From Gammaproteobacteria bacterium (lineage in GTDB: Bacteria; Pseudomonadota; Gammaproteobacteria; JAURND01): 64,000 nt of DNA. Below the pieces are notes generated by a model that saw nothing but the letters and a program-made list of their open reading frames with translations, was not told the origin of the DNA and searched no databases. Where the stretch lies: positions 124,001 to 188,000 of the forward strand of contig DASZWJ010000028.1 of the NCBI GenBank assembly GCA_035546635.1, given 5' to 3'. The position numbers and the translations under genes were made by a program. Of the stretch, positions 24,579-34,106 are shown in pieces (positions within the stretch are counted from its first letter, which is position 1; the number at the start of each line of letters is the position of its first letter).

Positions 24579-26918
24579 ATGACCGAAACCAATCACCACC
24601 AGTCGCATATACTCGGGTTTCCACGAATTGGTAGCCATCGACAGGCCAAAAAAGCAGTAGAATCCTATTGGCGTGAAGAAATTTCTTTAGCTGAATTGGA
24701 GAAAGTGGGCCAACAAATAGAGGAGCATAACTGGAAACTTCAAGCCGATGCTGGTCTTGATTATGTTACAGTCGGTGATTTTTCCTGGTATGACCATGTG
24801 TTGGATACCAGCGCCTTGTTAGGCGTCATTCCTGAACGTTTTGGCAAGCATAATGGCAAGGTGGATATCAATACCATTTTTTGTATGGCGCGTGGCCAGG
24901 CACCCAAAGTGCAGGAAACCACGGCTTGCGAAATGACCAAATGGTTCAATACCAATTATCATTACATCGTGCCTGAGTTCACTGAGCAGCAAACTTTCCA
25001 TTTGGCCAGCGATGTTTTATTTAACGCTATCGATCGTGCGCAAGCCAAAGGTTATCAAGTTAAACCGGTGTTGCTTGGACCATTGACCTATTTATGGTTA
25101 GGCAAAACCAAAGGCAAAGACTTTGATAAATTAACCTTATTAAAAAAATTGCTACCGGTTTATCAAGAAATTATCAATCAACTCAATGCTAAAAAAATTC
25201 ATTGGGTGCAGATAGATGAACCTATCCTGATCTTAGATTTGCCCAAAGCTTGGCAAGATGCATTTGTTGAAGTTTATAAGCAATTAGACTTCAAACAGGT
25301 AAAATCATTATTAGCAACTTATTTTGGTGGGTTGGAAGATAATTTGGCAGTAGTTAAAAAATTGCCGGTCGATGGTGTGCATTTGGATGTATCTGCTGAT
25401 GCTGAACAGTTATCGCAATTAGCCGCGCAAATTCCAGCCGATAAAATTATTTCTGCAGGTGTCATTAGCGGTCGAAATATTTGGAAGGCAGATTTAAATA
25501 AATTGTCTCAAGTGTTACATGACGCTAAAAAAACTTTAGGTGCGCGTTTATGGATTGCTACTGGTAGTTCTTTACTACATACACCAGTCGATTTGGACAA
25601 CGAAACTAAACTAGATGCTGAACTTAAAAATTGGTTGGCATTTGCAACGCAAAAAGTCCATGAAGTGGCAGTTCTGGCCAATATTCTGAATCAAGGTCAG
25701 ACCAGTTTTTCTCGTGAATTATCTGAAAATCAAGCAGCATTGCAATCGCGTCAGCATTCAACACGTATACATAATGCCACGGTACAACAGCGCCTCGCTT
25801 CGCTAACTAAACAATATGCCGAGCGTAAAAACGCCTATGCCAAACGCGCACTGGCTCAACATAAGGTGTTAAAACTACCGTTGCTGCCGACTACCACCAT
25901 CGGTTCTTTTCCGCAAACTAAAGAAATCCGTGTGATTCGTCAGGATTTTAAAGCCGGTCACATTGATGCGCAGACTTATATCCAAAAGATCCGCGAACAA
26001 ATTGCCGATGTGATTAAAAGACAAGAGCATTTAGATCTGGATGTGCTAGTGCATGGAGAAGCTGAACGCAATGATATGGTGGAATATTTTGGTGAATTAT
26101 TGCAAGGTTTTGCTTTTACCAGTAATGGTTGGGTGCAGAGTTATGGTTCGCGTTGTGTTAAACCGCCGATTATCTTTGGTGATGTTTATCGACCCAAGCC
26201 GATGACGGTAGAGTGGAGCCAGTATGCACAAAGTTTGACTAAGCGTCCGGTGAAAGGCATGTTAACGGGGCCGGTTACAATTTTAGCCTGGTCTTTTGTG
26301 CGCGACGATCAACCTCATGCGACTACGGCTTTGCAGATTGCTTTGGCGCTGCGTGATGAAGTAGTGGATTTGGAAAAAGCCGGCATCAATGTCATTCAAA
26401 TCGATGAGCCGGCCTTCCGTGAAGCATTACCGCTGCGTAAAAATCATTGGCAAGAATATTTAGATTGGGCAGTGCATTGCTTCCGAGTCTCGGCAAGTGG
26501 CGTGCAGGATGAAACGCAAATTCATACGCATATGTGTTATTCTGAGTTTAATGATGTGATTGATTCCATTGCTAAATTAGATGCGGATGTGATTACAATT
26601 GAAAGCTCGCGTTCTGAGATGGAATTGCTCAAAGCGTTTGAGTCATTCTCTTATCCAAATGAAATTGGACCGGGTGTGTATGATATCCATTCTCCGCGTG
26701 TTCCTTCTAGTCCAGAAATTGTGACGCAACTGGAAAATGCCATTAAATATGTGCCAATTGCACGTTTGTGGGTGAATCCCGATTGTGGTTTGAAAACTCG
26801 TAACTGGCCAGAAGTAGAGCAGGCATTAACGAACATGGTTTCTGCGGCAAAATCTCTCAGAACAAAATATAATCAAGAAAGCGCTTCATTAGAAGAATTG
26901 CCTTCGCGAGAAGCTTAA
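24579..26918 (+). CDS. metE: Cobalamin-independent methionine synthase
   Basis: A 779-residue MetE that methylates homocysteine using 5-methyltetrahydrofolate polyglutamate without B12. The N-terminal half (about 1-400, HILGFPRIGSHRQAKKAVESYW) and the catalytic C-terminal half (TTTIGSFPQTKEIR onward) are both complete. Zinc ligands lie in HTHMCYSEFND and WVNPDCGLKTRNW; GPVTILAWSFVRDD is also diagnostic. The ATG at 24579 follows ACGAGGAA; upstream in-frame sequence belongs to the palindromic repeat. No B12 riboswitch is seen upstream. metF follows two bases later. Confidence 0.95.
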   Translation: MTETNHHQSHILGFPRIGSHRQAKKAVESYWREEISLAELEKVGQQIEEHNWKLQADAGLDYVTVGDFSWYDHVLDTSALLGVIPERFGKHNGKVDINTIFCMARGQAPKVQETTACEMTKWFNTNYHYIVPEFTEQQTFHLASDVLFNAIDRAQAKGYQVKPVLLGPLTYLWLGKTKGKDFDKLTLLKKLLPVYQEIINQLNAKKIHWVQIDEPILILDLPKAWQDAFVEVYKQLDFKQVKSLLATYFGGLEDNLAVVKKLPVDGVHLDVSADAEQLSQLAAQIPADKIISAGVISGRNIWKADLNKLSQVLHDAKKTLGARLWIATGSSLLHTPVDLDNETKLDAELKNWLAFATQKVHEVAVLANILNQGQTSFSRELSENQAALQSRQHSTRIHNATVQQRLASLTKQYAERKNAYAKRALAQHKVLKLPLLPTTTIGSFPQTKEIRVIRQDFKAGHIDAQTYIQKIREQIADVIKRQEHLDLDVLVHGEAERNDMVEYFGELLQGFAFTSNGWVQSYGSRCVKPPIIFGDVYRPKPMTVEWSQYAQSLTKRPVKGMLTGPVTILAWSFVRDDQPHATTALQIALALRDEVVDLEKAGINVIQIDEPAFREALPLRKNHWQEYLDWAVHCFRVSASGVQDETQIHTHMCYSEFNDVIDSIAKLDADVITIESSRSEMELLKAFESFSYPNEIGPGVYDIHSPRVPSSPEIVTQLENAIKYVPIARLWVNPDCGLKTRNWPEVEQALTNMVSAAKSLRTKYNQESASLEELPSREA

Positions 26919-26920
26919 CT

Positions 26921-27763
26921 ATGCAAGTTAAATCAAAAGTGCCTGTTAGCTTTGAAGTGTTTCCACCGAAAACGCTAAATGGGTTTCGTAAACTCAATGA
27001 AACGTGTGCCCAGTTGCAAGAACTGGGTCCACGGTTCTTTTCTGTCACTTTCGGTGCCATTGGTGCACATCAATTAAAAACACTGGTCGCTGTGCGAAGC
27101 CTTGCGAGAAATGATATTACTGCAGTGCCACATCTTTCTTGCGTGAATATGACAGCTGAACGTCTGGAACGCATTTTGCATCGTTATATGGAATTTGGTG
27201 TGCGGCATTTGGTGGTGATTCGTGGTGATTTGGTCACAGATAAGGGCATGGTGGTTTCAGAGTTTAAATACGCCAGTGATTTAATTGCCCATATTCGTAA
27301 AATATCTGGAAATTATTTTCATATTACGGCAGCCGCTTATCCTGAGTTTCATCCAGAAGCAAAGGATAGTGAACAGGATTTAATGCATTTTAAGCGCAAA
27401 ATTGACGCAGGGGCTGATAGTGCTATTACGCAGTTTTTCTATAATTGCGATGCCTATGCGCGTTTTTTAGAAAGTTGTCATCAATTGGAGATAAAAGTTC
27501 CGATTATTCCTGGGATTATGCCGATTAATGATTATGCCAGATTGTTGCGCATTTCAGCGAGTTGTGGTGCGGAGATTCCTTTGTGGCTTCGTAAACGTTT
27601 GGAATTGTATGCCAGTGATCCACAGTCGATTCAATCACTTGGGATTGAAATAGTGACTAAACTCTGTGAGAGATTGCTTTCTGAGGGTGCGGCAGCGTTG
27701 CATTTTTATACCCTGAATCAGTTAGATCCAGTTAGAACGATACATGGTAATTTGGGACTGTAG
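26921..27763 (+). CDS. metF: 5,10-methylenetetrahydrofolate reductase
   Basis: A 280-residue FAD-dependent reductase making 5-methyltetrahydrofolate, the methyl donor for MetE. The family opening SFEVFPPKTLNGFRKL, the FFSVTFGA segment, the HLVVIRGD strand, the AAYPEFHPEA motif and the ADSAITQFFYNCDAY region are all present; a Glu in the SFEVFPPK motif is the known catalytic acid. Length is near that of E. coli MetF (about 296). It starts two bases after metE and surely shares its transcript. Confidence 0.93.
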   Translation: MQVKSKVPVSFEVFPPKTLNGFRKLNETCAQLQELGPRFFSVTFGAIGAHQLKTLVAVRSLARNDITAVPHLSCVNMTAERLERILHRYMEFGVRHLVVIRGDLVTDKGMVVSEFKYASDLIAHIRKISGNYFHITAAAYPEFHPEAKDSEQDLMHFKRKIDAGADSAITQFFYNCDAYARFLESCHQLEIKVPIIPGIMPINDYARLLRISASCGAEIPLWLRKRLELYASDPQSIQSLGIEIVTKLCERLLSEGAAALHFYTLNQLDPVRTIHGNLGL

Positions 27764-27789
27764 GTTATTTTTGAATAAAGGGGCACAAA

Positions 27790-28071
27790 ATGGAATTAGT
27801 TATTCAGCACGATAAGCTGACCAAAAAATTTTTCGCTGATATCAATGGTCAGATTGCGGAATTAGATTATGCACTTGAGGAGGATTCGGTTTTAAATTAT
27901 TACCGTACTTTTGTGCCGCCAGAACTACGTGGTTCGCAAATAGGTGAAAAGATAGTGAAATTTGCCTTGGACTACGCTAGAGAAAATAATTATAAAATTA
28001 TTCCTTCCTGCCCCTTTGTTGAGCGTATTATTGCGCGTCATCCTGAATATAAAATATTATTAAGAGAATAA
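27790..28071 (+). CDS. Small GNAT-like acetyltransferase (YjdJ/GTA-type)
   Basis: A 93-residue protein matching the minimal YjdJ-like acetyltransferase family (one-domain GNAT core). The strand HDKLTKKFFADINGQIAELDY is followed by the acetyl-CoA loop in FVPPELRGSQIGEKIVKFALDYARENN and the family-specific SCPFVERIIARHPEY. The Cys in PSCPF may act as the acyl acceptor in this subgroup. The substrate is unknown. It lies 26 bases after metF and may ride on its transcript. Confidence 0.85.
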   Translation: MELVIQHDKLTKKFFADINGQIAELDYALEEDSVLNYYRTFVPPELRGSQIGEKIVKFALDYARENNYKIIPSCPFVERIIARHPEYKILLRE

Positions 28072-28125
28072 TTTTTTGTTGGAAGTAATAGCTAAATTTT
28101 TTTTACTGAATGGGTGAGGTGAGCA

Positions 28126-28617
28126 ATGTCAAGCGCCAATTCACATACAAACAACAATCAAGTTGCTTCGTTGCAAGCTGAATTAGATCAAGAGTTTCCT
28201 GAGCCCTTAAAAATGGCATTGCAAGCGCATGGCTTCAGCTTAGAGCAACAATTAGGCATTTTACGGCTGTTTAAAATCTATCAAATACAAATACCGAATA
28301 AATTTCATAGTCCTGTGGCCTATGGGTTGGAAGAAGTACTGAAGGCTAATGATTGGTTAATAGCTGCGACGCAAACATTTTTAAGAAAAGGCGAAAGATG
28401 GGCGGAGGACAATAGTAGTTCTGAGGAAAAAATATCAGAATTTAAAGATTTGCTGCTCGAAGCCAGTCAATTGTTTGGTTTAACAGAAGAACAAATCCCC
28501 AATTTTAAATCGCTAGGATCGCAGTTAGTCATTATTCCTGGTGGTTTAGAAGCACGAGTAGCATTGCGTTGTCATGCGGTCATCCAAGATATTCAAGACG
28601 GCAATTCACACATTTAG
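28126..28617 (+). CDS. Hypothetical small helical protein
   Basis: A 163-residue soluble protein with no family I recognise. It has a polar Asn/Ser-rich N-terminus, then largely helical sequence (for example EPLKMALQAHGFSLEQQLGIL) and a short hydrophobic strand near LVIIPGGLEARVALRC. There is no signal peptide or membrane segment. The coding frame looks genuine from its length and amino-acid make-up, and GAGGTGAG precedes the ATG. It lies about 270 bases upstream of the lipopeptide synthetase gene on the same strand; whether they are linked is unknown. Confidence 0.65.
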   Translation: MSSANSHTNNNQVASLQAELDQEFPEPLKMALQAHGFSLEQQLGILRLFKIYQIQIPNKFHSPVAYGLEEVLKANDWLIAATQTFLRKGERWAEDNSSSEEKISEFKDLLLEASQLFGLTEEQIPNFKSLGSQLVIIPGGLEARVALRCHAVIQDIQDGNSHI

Positions 28618-28890
28618 CCTTGTAATCAGTGCTAATTTTTCACATATTCGAAATGCGTTTTGTGGCTTTATCTTATACTTGCCAAGTATCACAAAATCTC
28701 AAGCCTATTGCTGACATTCTTATTCTTTAATGGCTGACATCTGTTAATTTATTTCATTCGCTTTTGACTATAATGCCAATATATCTACTAATTTACTAAT
28801 TTTACTTGATTAATTAAAGTTCGAATTTGCTGCTTGTAATACCAGTCTAATATAAAAAAAATAATACATATAACAATAAGGAAACGGGCT
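28618..28890. other. Upstream region of the lipopeptide synthetase
   Basis: An AT-rich gap with no coding signal. A TATAAT hexamer at 28769-28774 could be a -10 element for the synthetase, but no good -35 is seen at a proper distance. An AAGGA ribosome site precedes the gene start. Confidence 0.35.
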
Positions 28891-31800
28891 ATGATAGAAA
28901 AAAATTTCTGTGGCGATAATTTAATAGATTTATTAGAACTACGCGCCAGCCAAAGACCAACAGATATTCTGTACCGATTTTTATCTGAACGTTTTGATGA
29001 TGTTTCTATTTTGCGTTATGCAGAATTGGCGGGTCAAGCTAAGGCAATCGCCGTAGAACTGACAAAAAATGCAATGCCAGGTGATCGTGTCTTACTCATA
29101 TATCCTCCTGGATTAGAACTCATTGCTGCTAGCTTTGGTTGTATCTATGCAGGTTTAATTGCTATTCCTATCTATCCACCCGTAAACATCAAATTGGCTG
29201 AAAAGTTACAGCGAATAATCGTTGATGCGACACCGTCTTTAATTGCTTCCACGCAAGACATTGCAGAAAAAGTAAAACAATTCAAATTTTTCAAACACCT
29301 GGATTTTGAAAAATTAGCTTGGGTTTACACTGATAGAGTGGCACTTAACCAGGCAGAAATCTGGCACAAACCTAGTATAACAAATGAGCAATTGGCATTT
29401 TTGCAATACACCTCAGGTTCTACGGGAAACCCTAAAGGCGTGATGCTAAGTCATCAGAATTTATTGCATAATCTGCAATTGATTCGTGAAGGATTTTCTT
29501 TGGACACTAGCGATAGTATTGTCAGCTGGTTACCACCTTATCATGATATGGGTTTAATCGGTAATATATTATCGGCCTTGTATGTAGGTATGGAATGCAC
29601 TTTAATGTCGCCTGTAACTTTTTTGCAAAATCCTGTGCGTTGGTTGCAGACTATAAGTGACTATAAAGCCAATATCAGTGGTGCACCCAATTTTGCATAC
29701 GATTATTGCACGCGCAAAATAACAGATGAACAATGTTCCAATTTAAATCTTGGAGATTGGCAGCTGGCGTTTAATGGCGCAGAACCGATTCATCCGCAAG
29801 TTTTACAATGTTTTTCTGAACGTTTCAAAACTTTTGGATTTAACCCAAAAGCTTTTTATCCTTGTTATGGGTTAGCTGAGGCCACATTATTTGTAGCAGG
29901 TGCAAAACGTTCGCAAGGCTATGAAACCACGCAGCATACAGGTAAACAACTCATTAATTGCGGTCGTTGTGTTCAAAATGTCGCTATCGTCAATCCAGAT
30001 ACCCAAATCCTTTGTAACGATACCGAGATAGGTGAAATCTGGGTAGAAGGTGATAGCATTGCCAAAGGGTATTGGGGCAATGCACAAGCAACACGAGAAA
30101 CATTTACAGCACATCTACACAATGACTTATCTACAGCTTATTTGCGTACCGGCGATTTAGGTTTCATTAAAGATCAAAACTTATATGTCACAGGTCGTAT
30201 CAAAGATCTGATTATTATTCATGGTGTCAATTATTATCCGCAGGATATTGAATACACGGTAGAGAATTGCCATGCACAAATTCGTTACGGTTGTTGTGCA
30301 GTTTTTCCAATTACCGTTGGAACAGTTGAGCATCTTGTTGTTGTATGTGAAGTCGATAGGTTAAAAGATGAAGCTGATTATGTAAGTGTTTGTCAAAGTA
30401 TCCATCGCGCTGTCATAGATCATCATCAATTAGCTGTATATAGCATTGTGCTTATTTCTCCTAAGAGTTTGCCAAAAACCACCAGCGGTAAAAAAAGACG
30501 GCGTGAGACTAAAACACTGTTCCAAGAACATAAGCTCAAGGTACTTTATGAATGGATGCAAAAAACCAATAGTGCTGTGTCAGCCATAGATGAGCCAATC
30601 CAGGATAAAACACCCATCGAAATGCAACTTGTGCAAATATACATGCAAGTTTTTGAGCAGCAGTCTATTCATTTAACGAACCATTTTTTTGATTTAGGTG
30701 GGGATTCCTTAAGCGTCATGCAATTAATTGCTCGCATTCGGGAAACCTGGGGTATCGAACTTGACATGCAATGTTTTTTTAAAGATCCGAGTGTGGCTGA
30801 AGTAGCAAAAATGATTGAAAATGCTTTAACTGCTCCTATTAGCCAACTGCGCCGATCTGACGCCTTACCTGCTGTTCGCCGTGATGAAAAAATTCCTTTG
30901 TCATTTGCCCAGCAACGTTTATGGTTTTTACATCAATTACATCCCGAGCATGCCTTTTACAACTTAGGTAAAATTATGCATATCAAGGGACAGTTAAACA
31001 TCAGTGTATTAGAAAAAGCCATTCAAACCATTATCGTGCGGCATGAAATCTTAAGAACCGCCTTCCTACAAATGGATGGACAACCTTATCAACATATTTT
31101 ACCTGCCGCTGATTTTCATTTATTGCAAGAACATTTTGTAGATAATTCAATGCAAACTGCTGCACAGCAGACGCAAGTATTTATGCAAGCAAAAATTGCT
31201 ATGCCGTTTGATTTGAGCACAGGAAATTTATTGCGTGCATATTTATTGACTATGAATAACGAAACATCGGAATTTATTTTATTGCTGGTAGTACATCACA
31301 TCATTGTTGATGGTGGGTCTTTAGAAATTTTTATGGATGAATTAAGTCAATTATATAACGCCTACACCCAGCATCTAAGTAAGCCATTGCCGCAATTAGA
31401 AAGACAATATGCTGACTACTGTCAGTGGCAACAAACACAGGCGGCTGTGATTGAAAAGCAATTGTTATTTTGGCAGCAGCAATTACAAGATGCCCCCCCC
31501 TTACTGATGCTGCCTATCGACAAACCGCGTCCTCACGTTGCCAGCTTTCAAGGTGCTAGCTCGGAAGTTGTATTAGTTTCGCAAACAGTAAAAAAATTGA
31601 AATCTTTGGCTCAGCAACAAGGCTGTTCTTTGTATATGGTGTTGCTGACTATTTTTGAAGTATTGTTATATCGATATACACAACAAACTGATATGGTGGT
31701 AGGTTCTGCGGTAGCGCAACGTCATCACCCGGGAGTTAAAAATTTAATTGGTTTCTTTGTCAACACCTTGGCATTACGCGCTAAAATAGCCGATACGCCG

Positions 31801-34062
31801 ACGCCATTTTTAACACAACTGGCACAAACTAGGCAGACGCTATTCAATGCATTAGCGAATCAAGAAGCTCCTTTTGAACAGGTCGTGCAGACATTAAATA
31901 TTCCGCGGCACTTAAGTTTCAATCCCTTAATTCAAGTGATGTTTGTTTTACAAAATAATACAAAATCTGCATTGGAATTACCGGATCTCAACATCACTGT
32001 CGATGCTGATTCCCTGATGGCTAGATTTGATTTAACGCTGGAGTGCATAGAAGCCAACGACCATATCACTTGTCGATTTGAATATGCGACGGATTTGTTT
32101 GAGGACACTACGATACAACGTTTAGCACAACATTTTATTACTTTGACCGAATGTATTGCCAAAAATCCTCATGCGGATATACACACCCTAGATTTTCTTG
32201 GTCAACAAGAAACACAGCAAATGCTAAATACTTGGAACGCGACCGAGAGCGATTATCCTAAAGATCAATCTATCCAACAGTTATTTGAGGAGCAGGTCAA
32301 GAAGACACCTAATCACATAGCTGTGGTATTTGTAGATACTCGACTAACCTATTCAGCATTAAATGCCCAGGCTAACCGTCTTGCGCGTTATTTGCGTGAT
32401 ATTTATCAAATTAAAGCCAATGATTTAGTTGCGCTGTGTTTAGAGCGCAGTGAGCAAATGTTAATTGCTATCTTAGCTGTTTTAAAAGCGGGTGCTGCTT
32501 ATGTGCCTATTGATGCCAGTTATCCAGAGGAGCGCATCAGTTTTATTTTAGGAGATACTAAGGCAAAACTATTATTGACCCAGGCCATACATCACAACAG
32601 CTTAATTGGAATGGTTGCGCAAAAACAGCTTTCTACTCAAGTGCAGGCTATGGATAGTCAGGCATTGAGTAATAGCCTGACTATGTATTCGACGGCTGAT
32701 CTTACAGCAAATATAACGAGCAATCATTTAGCCTATGTCATTTACACGAGTGGCACTACCGGTCAACCCAAGGGGGTGATGGTTACCCATAAAAATGTGG
32801 TTAATTTGCTGCATATGCAAGCCAAAACTTTAGGATTATTTAAAGCCTCTCAAGATAAACCTTTGAATTGTTTATGGTATGCCAATTATGTATTTGATGC
32901 GCATGTGTGGGAACTGTTTGCGGTGATATGCACAGGGCATGTGATTCATGTAGCAGCAGAGGCGATACGCCAAGATGTTCGCGTATTATCAGAGTATATA
33001 AAGGCGCAGCACATTGCCATAGCGACATTACCGCCCGCGTTATTAAGTTTAGATTGGCTGCCAGCGTTACAGACGTTGATAGTAGCAGGGGAAAAAACTG
33101 AGCAAAAAGTATTGGCTTATTATAAAAGCCATCATATTAATATCATTAATGCTTATGGTCCAACTGAAACCACTGTCTGTGCGACCTTGCATCACTATCA
33201 GCAACATGATTTAAACACCCAAATTGGTAAACCCATTGCCAATACGACGATTTATATTTTGGATCGATATCTGAATCCGTTGCCTATAGGCGCGATAGGC
33301 GAATTATTTATTGGTGGAGAGGGTGTTGCGCAGGGTTATCTCAATTTGCCTGAATTAACGCAAGAACGTTTTATTGATAATCCGTTTCAAACGGCCAAGG
33401 AAAAACAGCTAGGTAGTAATGCAAAATTATTTCGTAGTGGCGATTTAGCCCGTTATTTGCCAGATGGTAGTATTGAGTATATTGGCAGAAATGATACGCA
33501 GGTTAAAATACGTGGTTTTAGAATTGAATTAAAGGAAATTGAGGCGAAACTTGCCAGTTATCCTGGTGTTAAGCAAGCGGTTGTATTGCTTAAAGAACGC
33601 GTGGTTTTTAATAGTTATCCTAAATATCTGGTAGGTTATTATACCGCCAAGCGGATGTTAGATGAGGCGGTGATGCTGACTTATTTACGTCAGCTCTTGC
33701 CGGAGTATATGCTGCCAAATAGTTTAGTTTGGTTGCCCGAGTTTCCGTTGACGGTAAATGGCAAACTTGACTATAAAGCGTTACCAGAGCCAGTTTATCA
33801 GCGCCGTTTAAATTATAGACCTCCCAGTAATTCTGTGGAAAAACAGATTGCCAGTATCTGGCATGAGATTTTAAAAGTTGAACCGATTGGTGTTGATGAT
33901 AATTTTTTTGAAATAGGCGGACATTCATTGCTGGGTGTGCGTCTGGTGCAAAAAATTGAACAGGTTTTTCAGCGTCGTGTACCGGTTGCAGATTTATTTA
34001 GCCATCCAACGATTAAATCTATGGCACAGTTATATCAGGAGGATAACAATATAAAAATGTAA
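28891..34062 (+). CDS. Lipopeptide synthetase: FAAL-T-C-A-T
   Basis: A 1,723-residue hybrid assembly-line protein. Domains in order: fatty-acyl-AMP ligase (about 1-570, YTSGSTGNPKG from 173); carrier domain with phosphopantetheine Ser606 in LGGDSLS; condensation domain with HHIIVDG at 802-808; amino-acid adenylation domain (about 1125-1620, YTSGTTGQPKG from 1285, INAYGPTE later); and a second carrier with Ser1679 in IGGHSLLG. The specificity pocket read by eye is D-A-W-T-I-A-A-V-C-K, very near the phenylalanine code of gramicidin synthetase A. The expected product is an N-acyl-phenylalanine thioester. No thioesterase or reductase domain is present, so release must come from elsewhere. It stands alone; no phosphopantetheinyl transferase is nearby. 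Confidence 0.92.
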   Translation: MIEKNFCGDNLIDLLELRASQRPTDILYRFLSERFDDVSILRYAELAGQAKAIAVELTKNAMPGDRVLLIYPPGLELIAASFGCIYAGLIAIPIYPPVNIKLAEKLQRIIVDATPSLIASTQDIAEKVKQFKFFKHLDFEKLAWVYTDRVALNQAEIWHKPSITNEQLAFLQYTSGSTGNPKGVMLSHQNLLHNLQLIREGFSLDTSDSIVSWLPPYHDMGLIGNILSALYVGMECTLMSPVTFLQNPVRWLQTISDYKANISGAPNFAYDYCTRKITDEQCSNLNLGDWQLAFNGAEPIHPQVLQCFSERFKTFGFNPKAFYPCYGLAEATLFVAGAKRSQGYETTQHTGKQLINCGRCVQNVAIVNPDTQILCNDTEIGEIWVEGDSIAKGYWGNAQATRETFTAHLHNDLSTAYLRTGDLGFIKDQNLYVTGRIKDLIIIHGVNYYPQDIEYTVENCHAQIRYGCCAVFPITVGTVEHLVVVCEVDRLKDEADYVSVCQSIHRAVIDHHQLAVYSIVLISPKSLPKTTSGKKRRRETKTLFQEHKLKVLYEWMQKTNSAVSAIDEPIQDKTPIEMQLVQIYMQVFEQQSIHLTNHFFDLGGDSLSVMQLIARIRETWGIELDMQCFFKDPSVAEVAKMIENALTAPISQLRRSDALPAVRRDEKIPLSFAQQRLWFLHQLHPEHAFYNLGKIMHIKGQLNISVLEKAIQTIIVRHEILRTAFLQMDGQPYQHILPAADFHLLQEHFVDNSMQTAAQQTQVFMQAKIAMPFDLSTGNLLRAYLLTMNNETSEFILLLVVHHIIVDGGSLEIFMDELSQLYNAYTQHLSKPLPQLERQYADYCQWQQTQAAVIEKQLLFWQQQLQDAPPLLMLPIDKPRPHVASFQGASSEVVLVSQTVKKLKSLAQQQGCSLYMVLLTIFEVLLYRYTQQTDMVVGSAVAQRHHPGVKNLIGFFVNTLALRAKIADTPTPFLTQLAQTRQTLFNALANQEAPFEQVVQTLNIPRHLSFNPLIQVMFVLQNNTKSALELPDLNITVDADSLMARFDLTLECIEANDHITCRFEYATDLFEDTTIQRLAQHFITLTECIAKNPHADIHTLDFLGQQETQQMLNTWNATESDYPKDQSIQQLFEEQVKKTPNHIAVVFVDTRLTYSALNAQANRLARYLRDIYQIKANDLVALCLERSEQMLIAILAVLKAGAAYVPIDASYPEERISFILGDTKAKLLLTQAIHHNSLIGMVAQKQLSTQVQAMDSQALSNSLTMYSTADLTANITSNHLAYVIYTSGTTGQPKGVMVTHKNVVNLLHMQAKTLGLFKASQDKPLNCLWYANYVFDAHVWELFAVICTGHVIHVAAEAIRQDVRVLSEYIKAQHIAIATLPPALLSLDWLPALQTLIVAGEKTEQKVLAYYKSHHINIINAYGPTETTVCATLHHYQQHDLNTQIGKPIANTTIYILDRYLNPLPIGAIGELFIGGEGVAQGYLNLPELTQERFIDNPFQTAKEKQLGSNAKLFRSGDLARYLPDGSIEYIGRNDTQVKIRGFRIELKEIEAKLASYPGVKQAVVLLKERVVFNSYPKYLVGYYTAKRMLDEAVMLTYLRQLLPEYMLPNSLVWLPEFPLTVNGKLDYKALPEPVYQRRLNYRPPSNSVEKQIASIWHEILKVEPIGVDDNFFEIGGHSLLGVRLVQKIEQVFQRRVPVADLFSHPTIKSMAQLYQEDNNIKM

Positions 34063-34106
34063 CTCTTCGGATAGTATGTTGAGACCCGCTATGCTAGAAT
34101 GTGATG

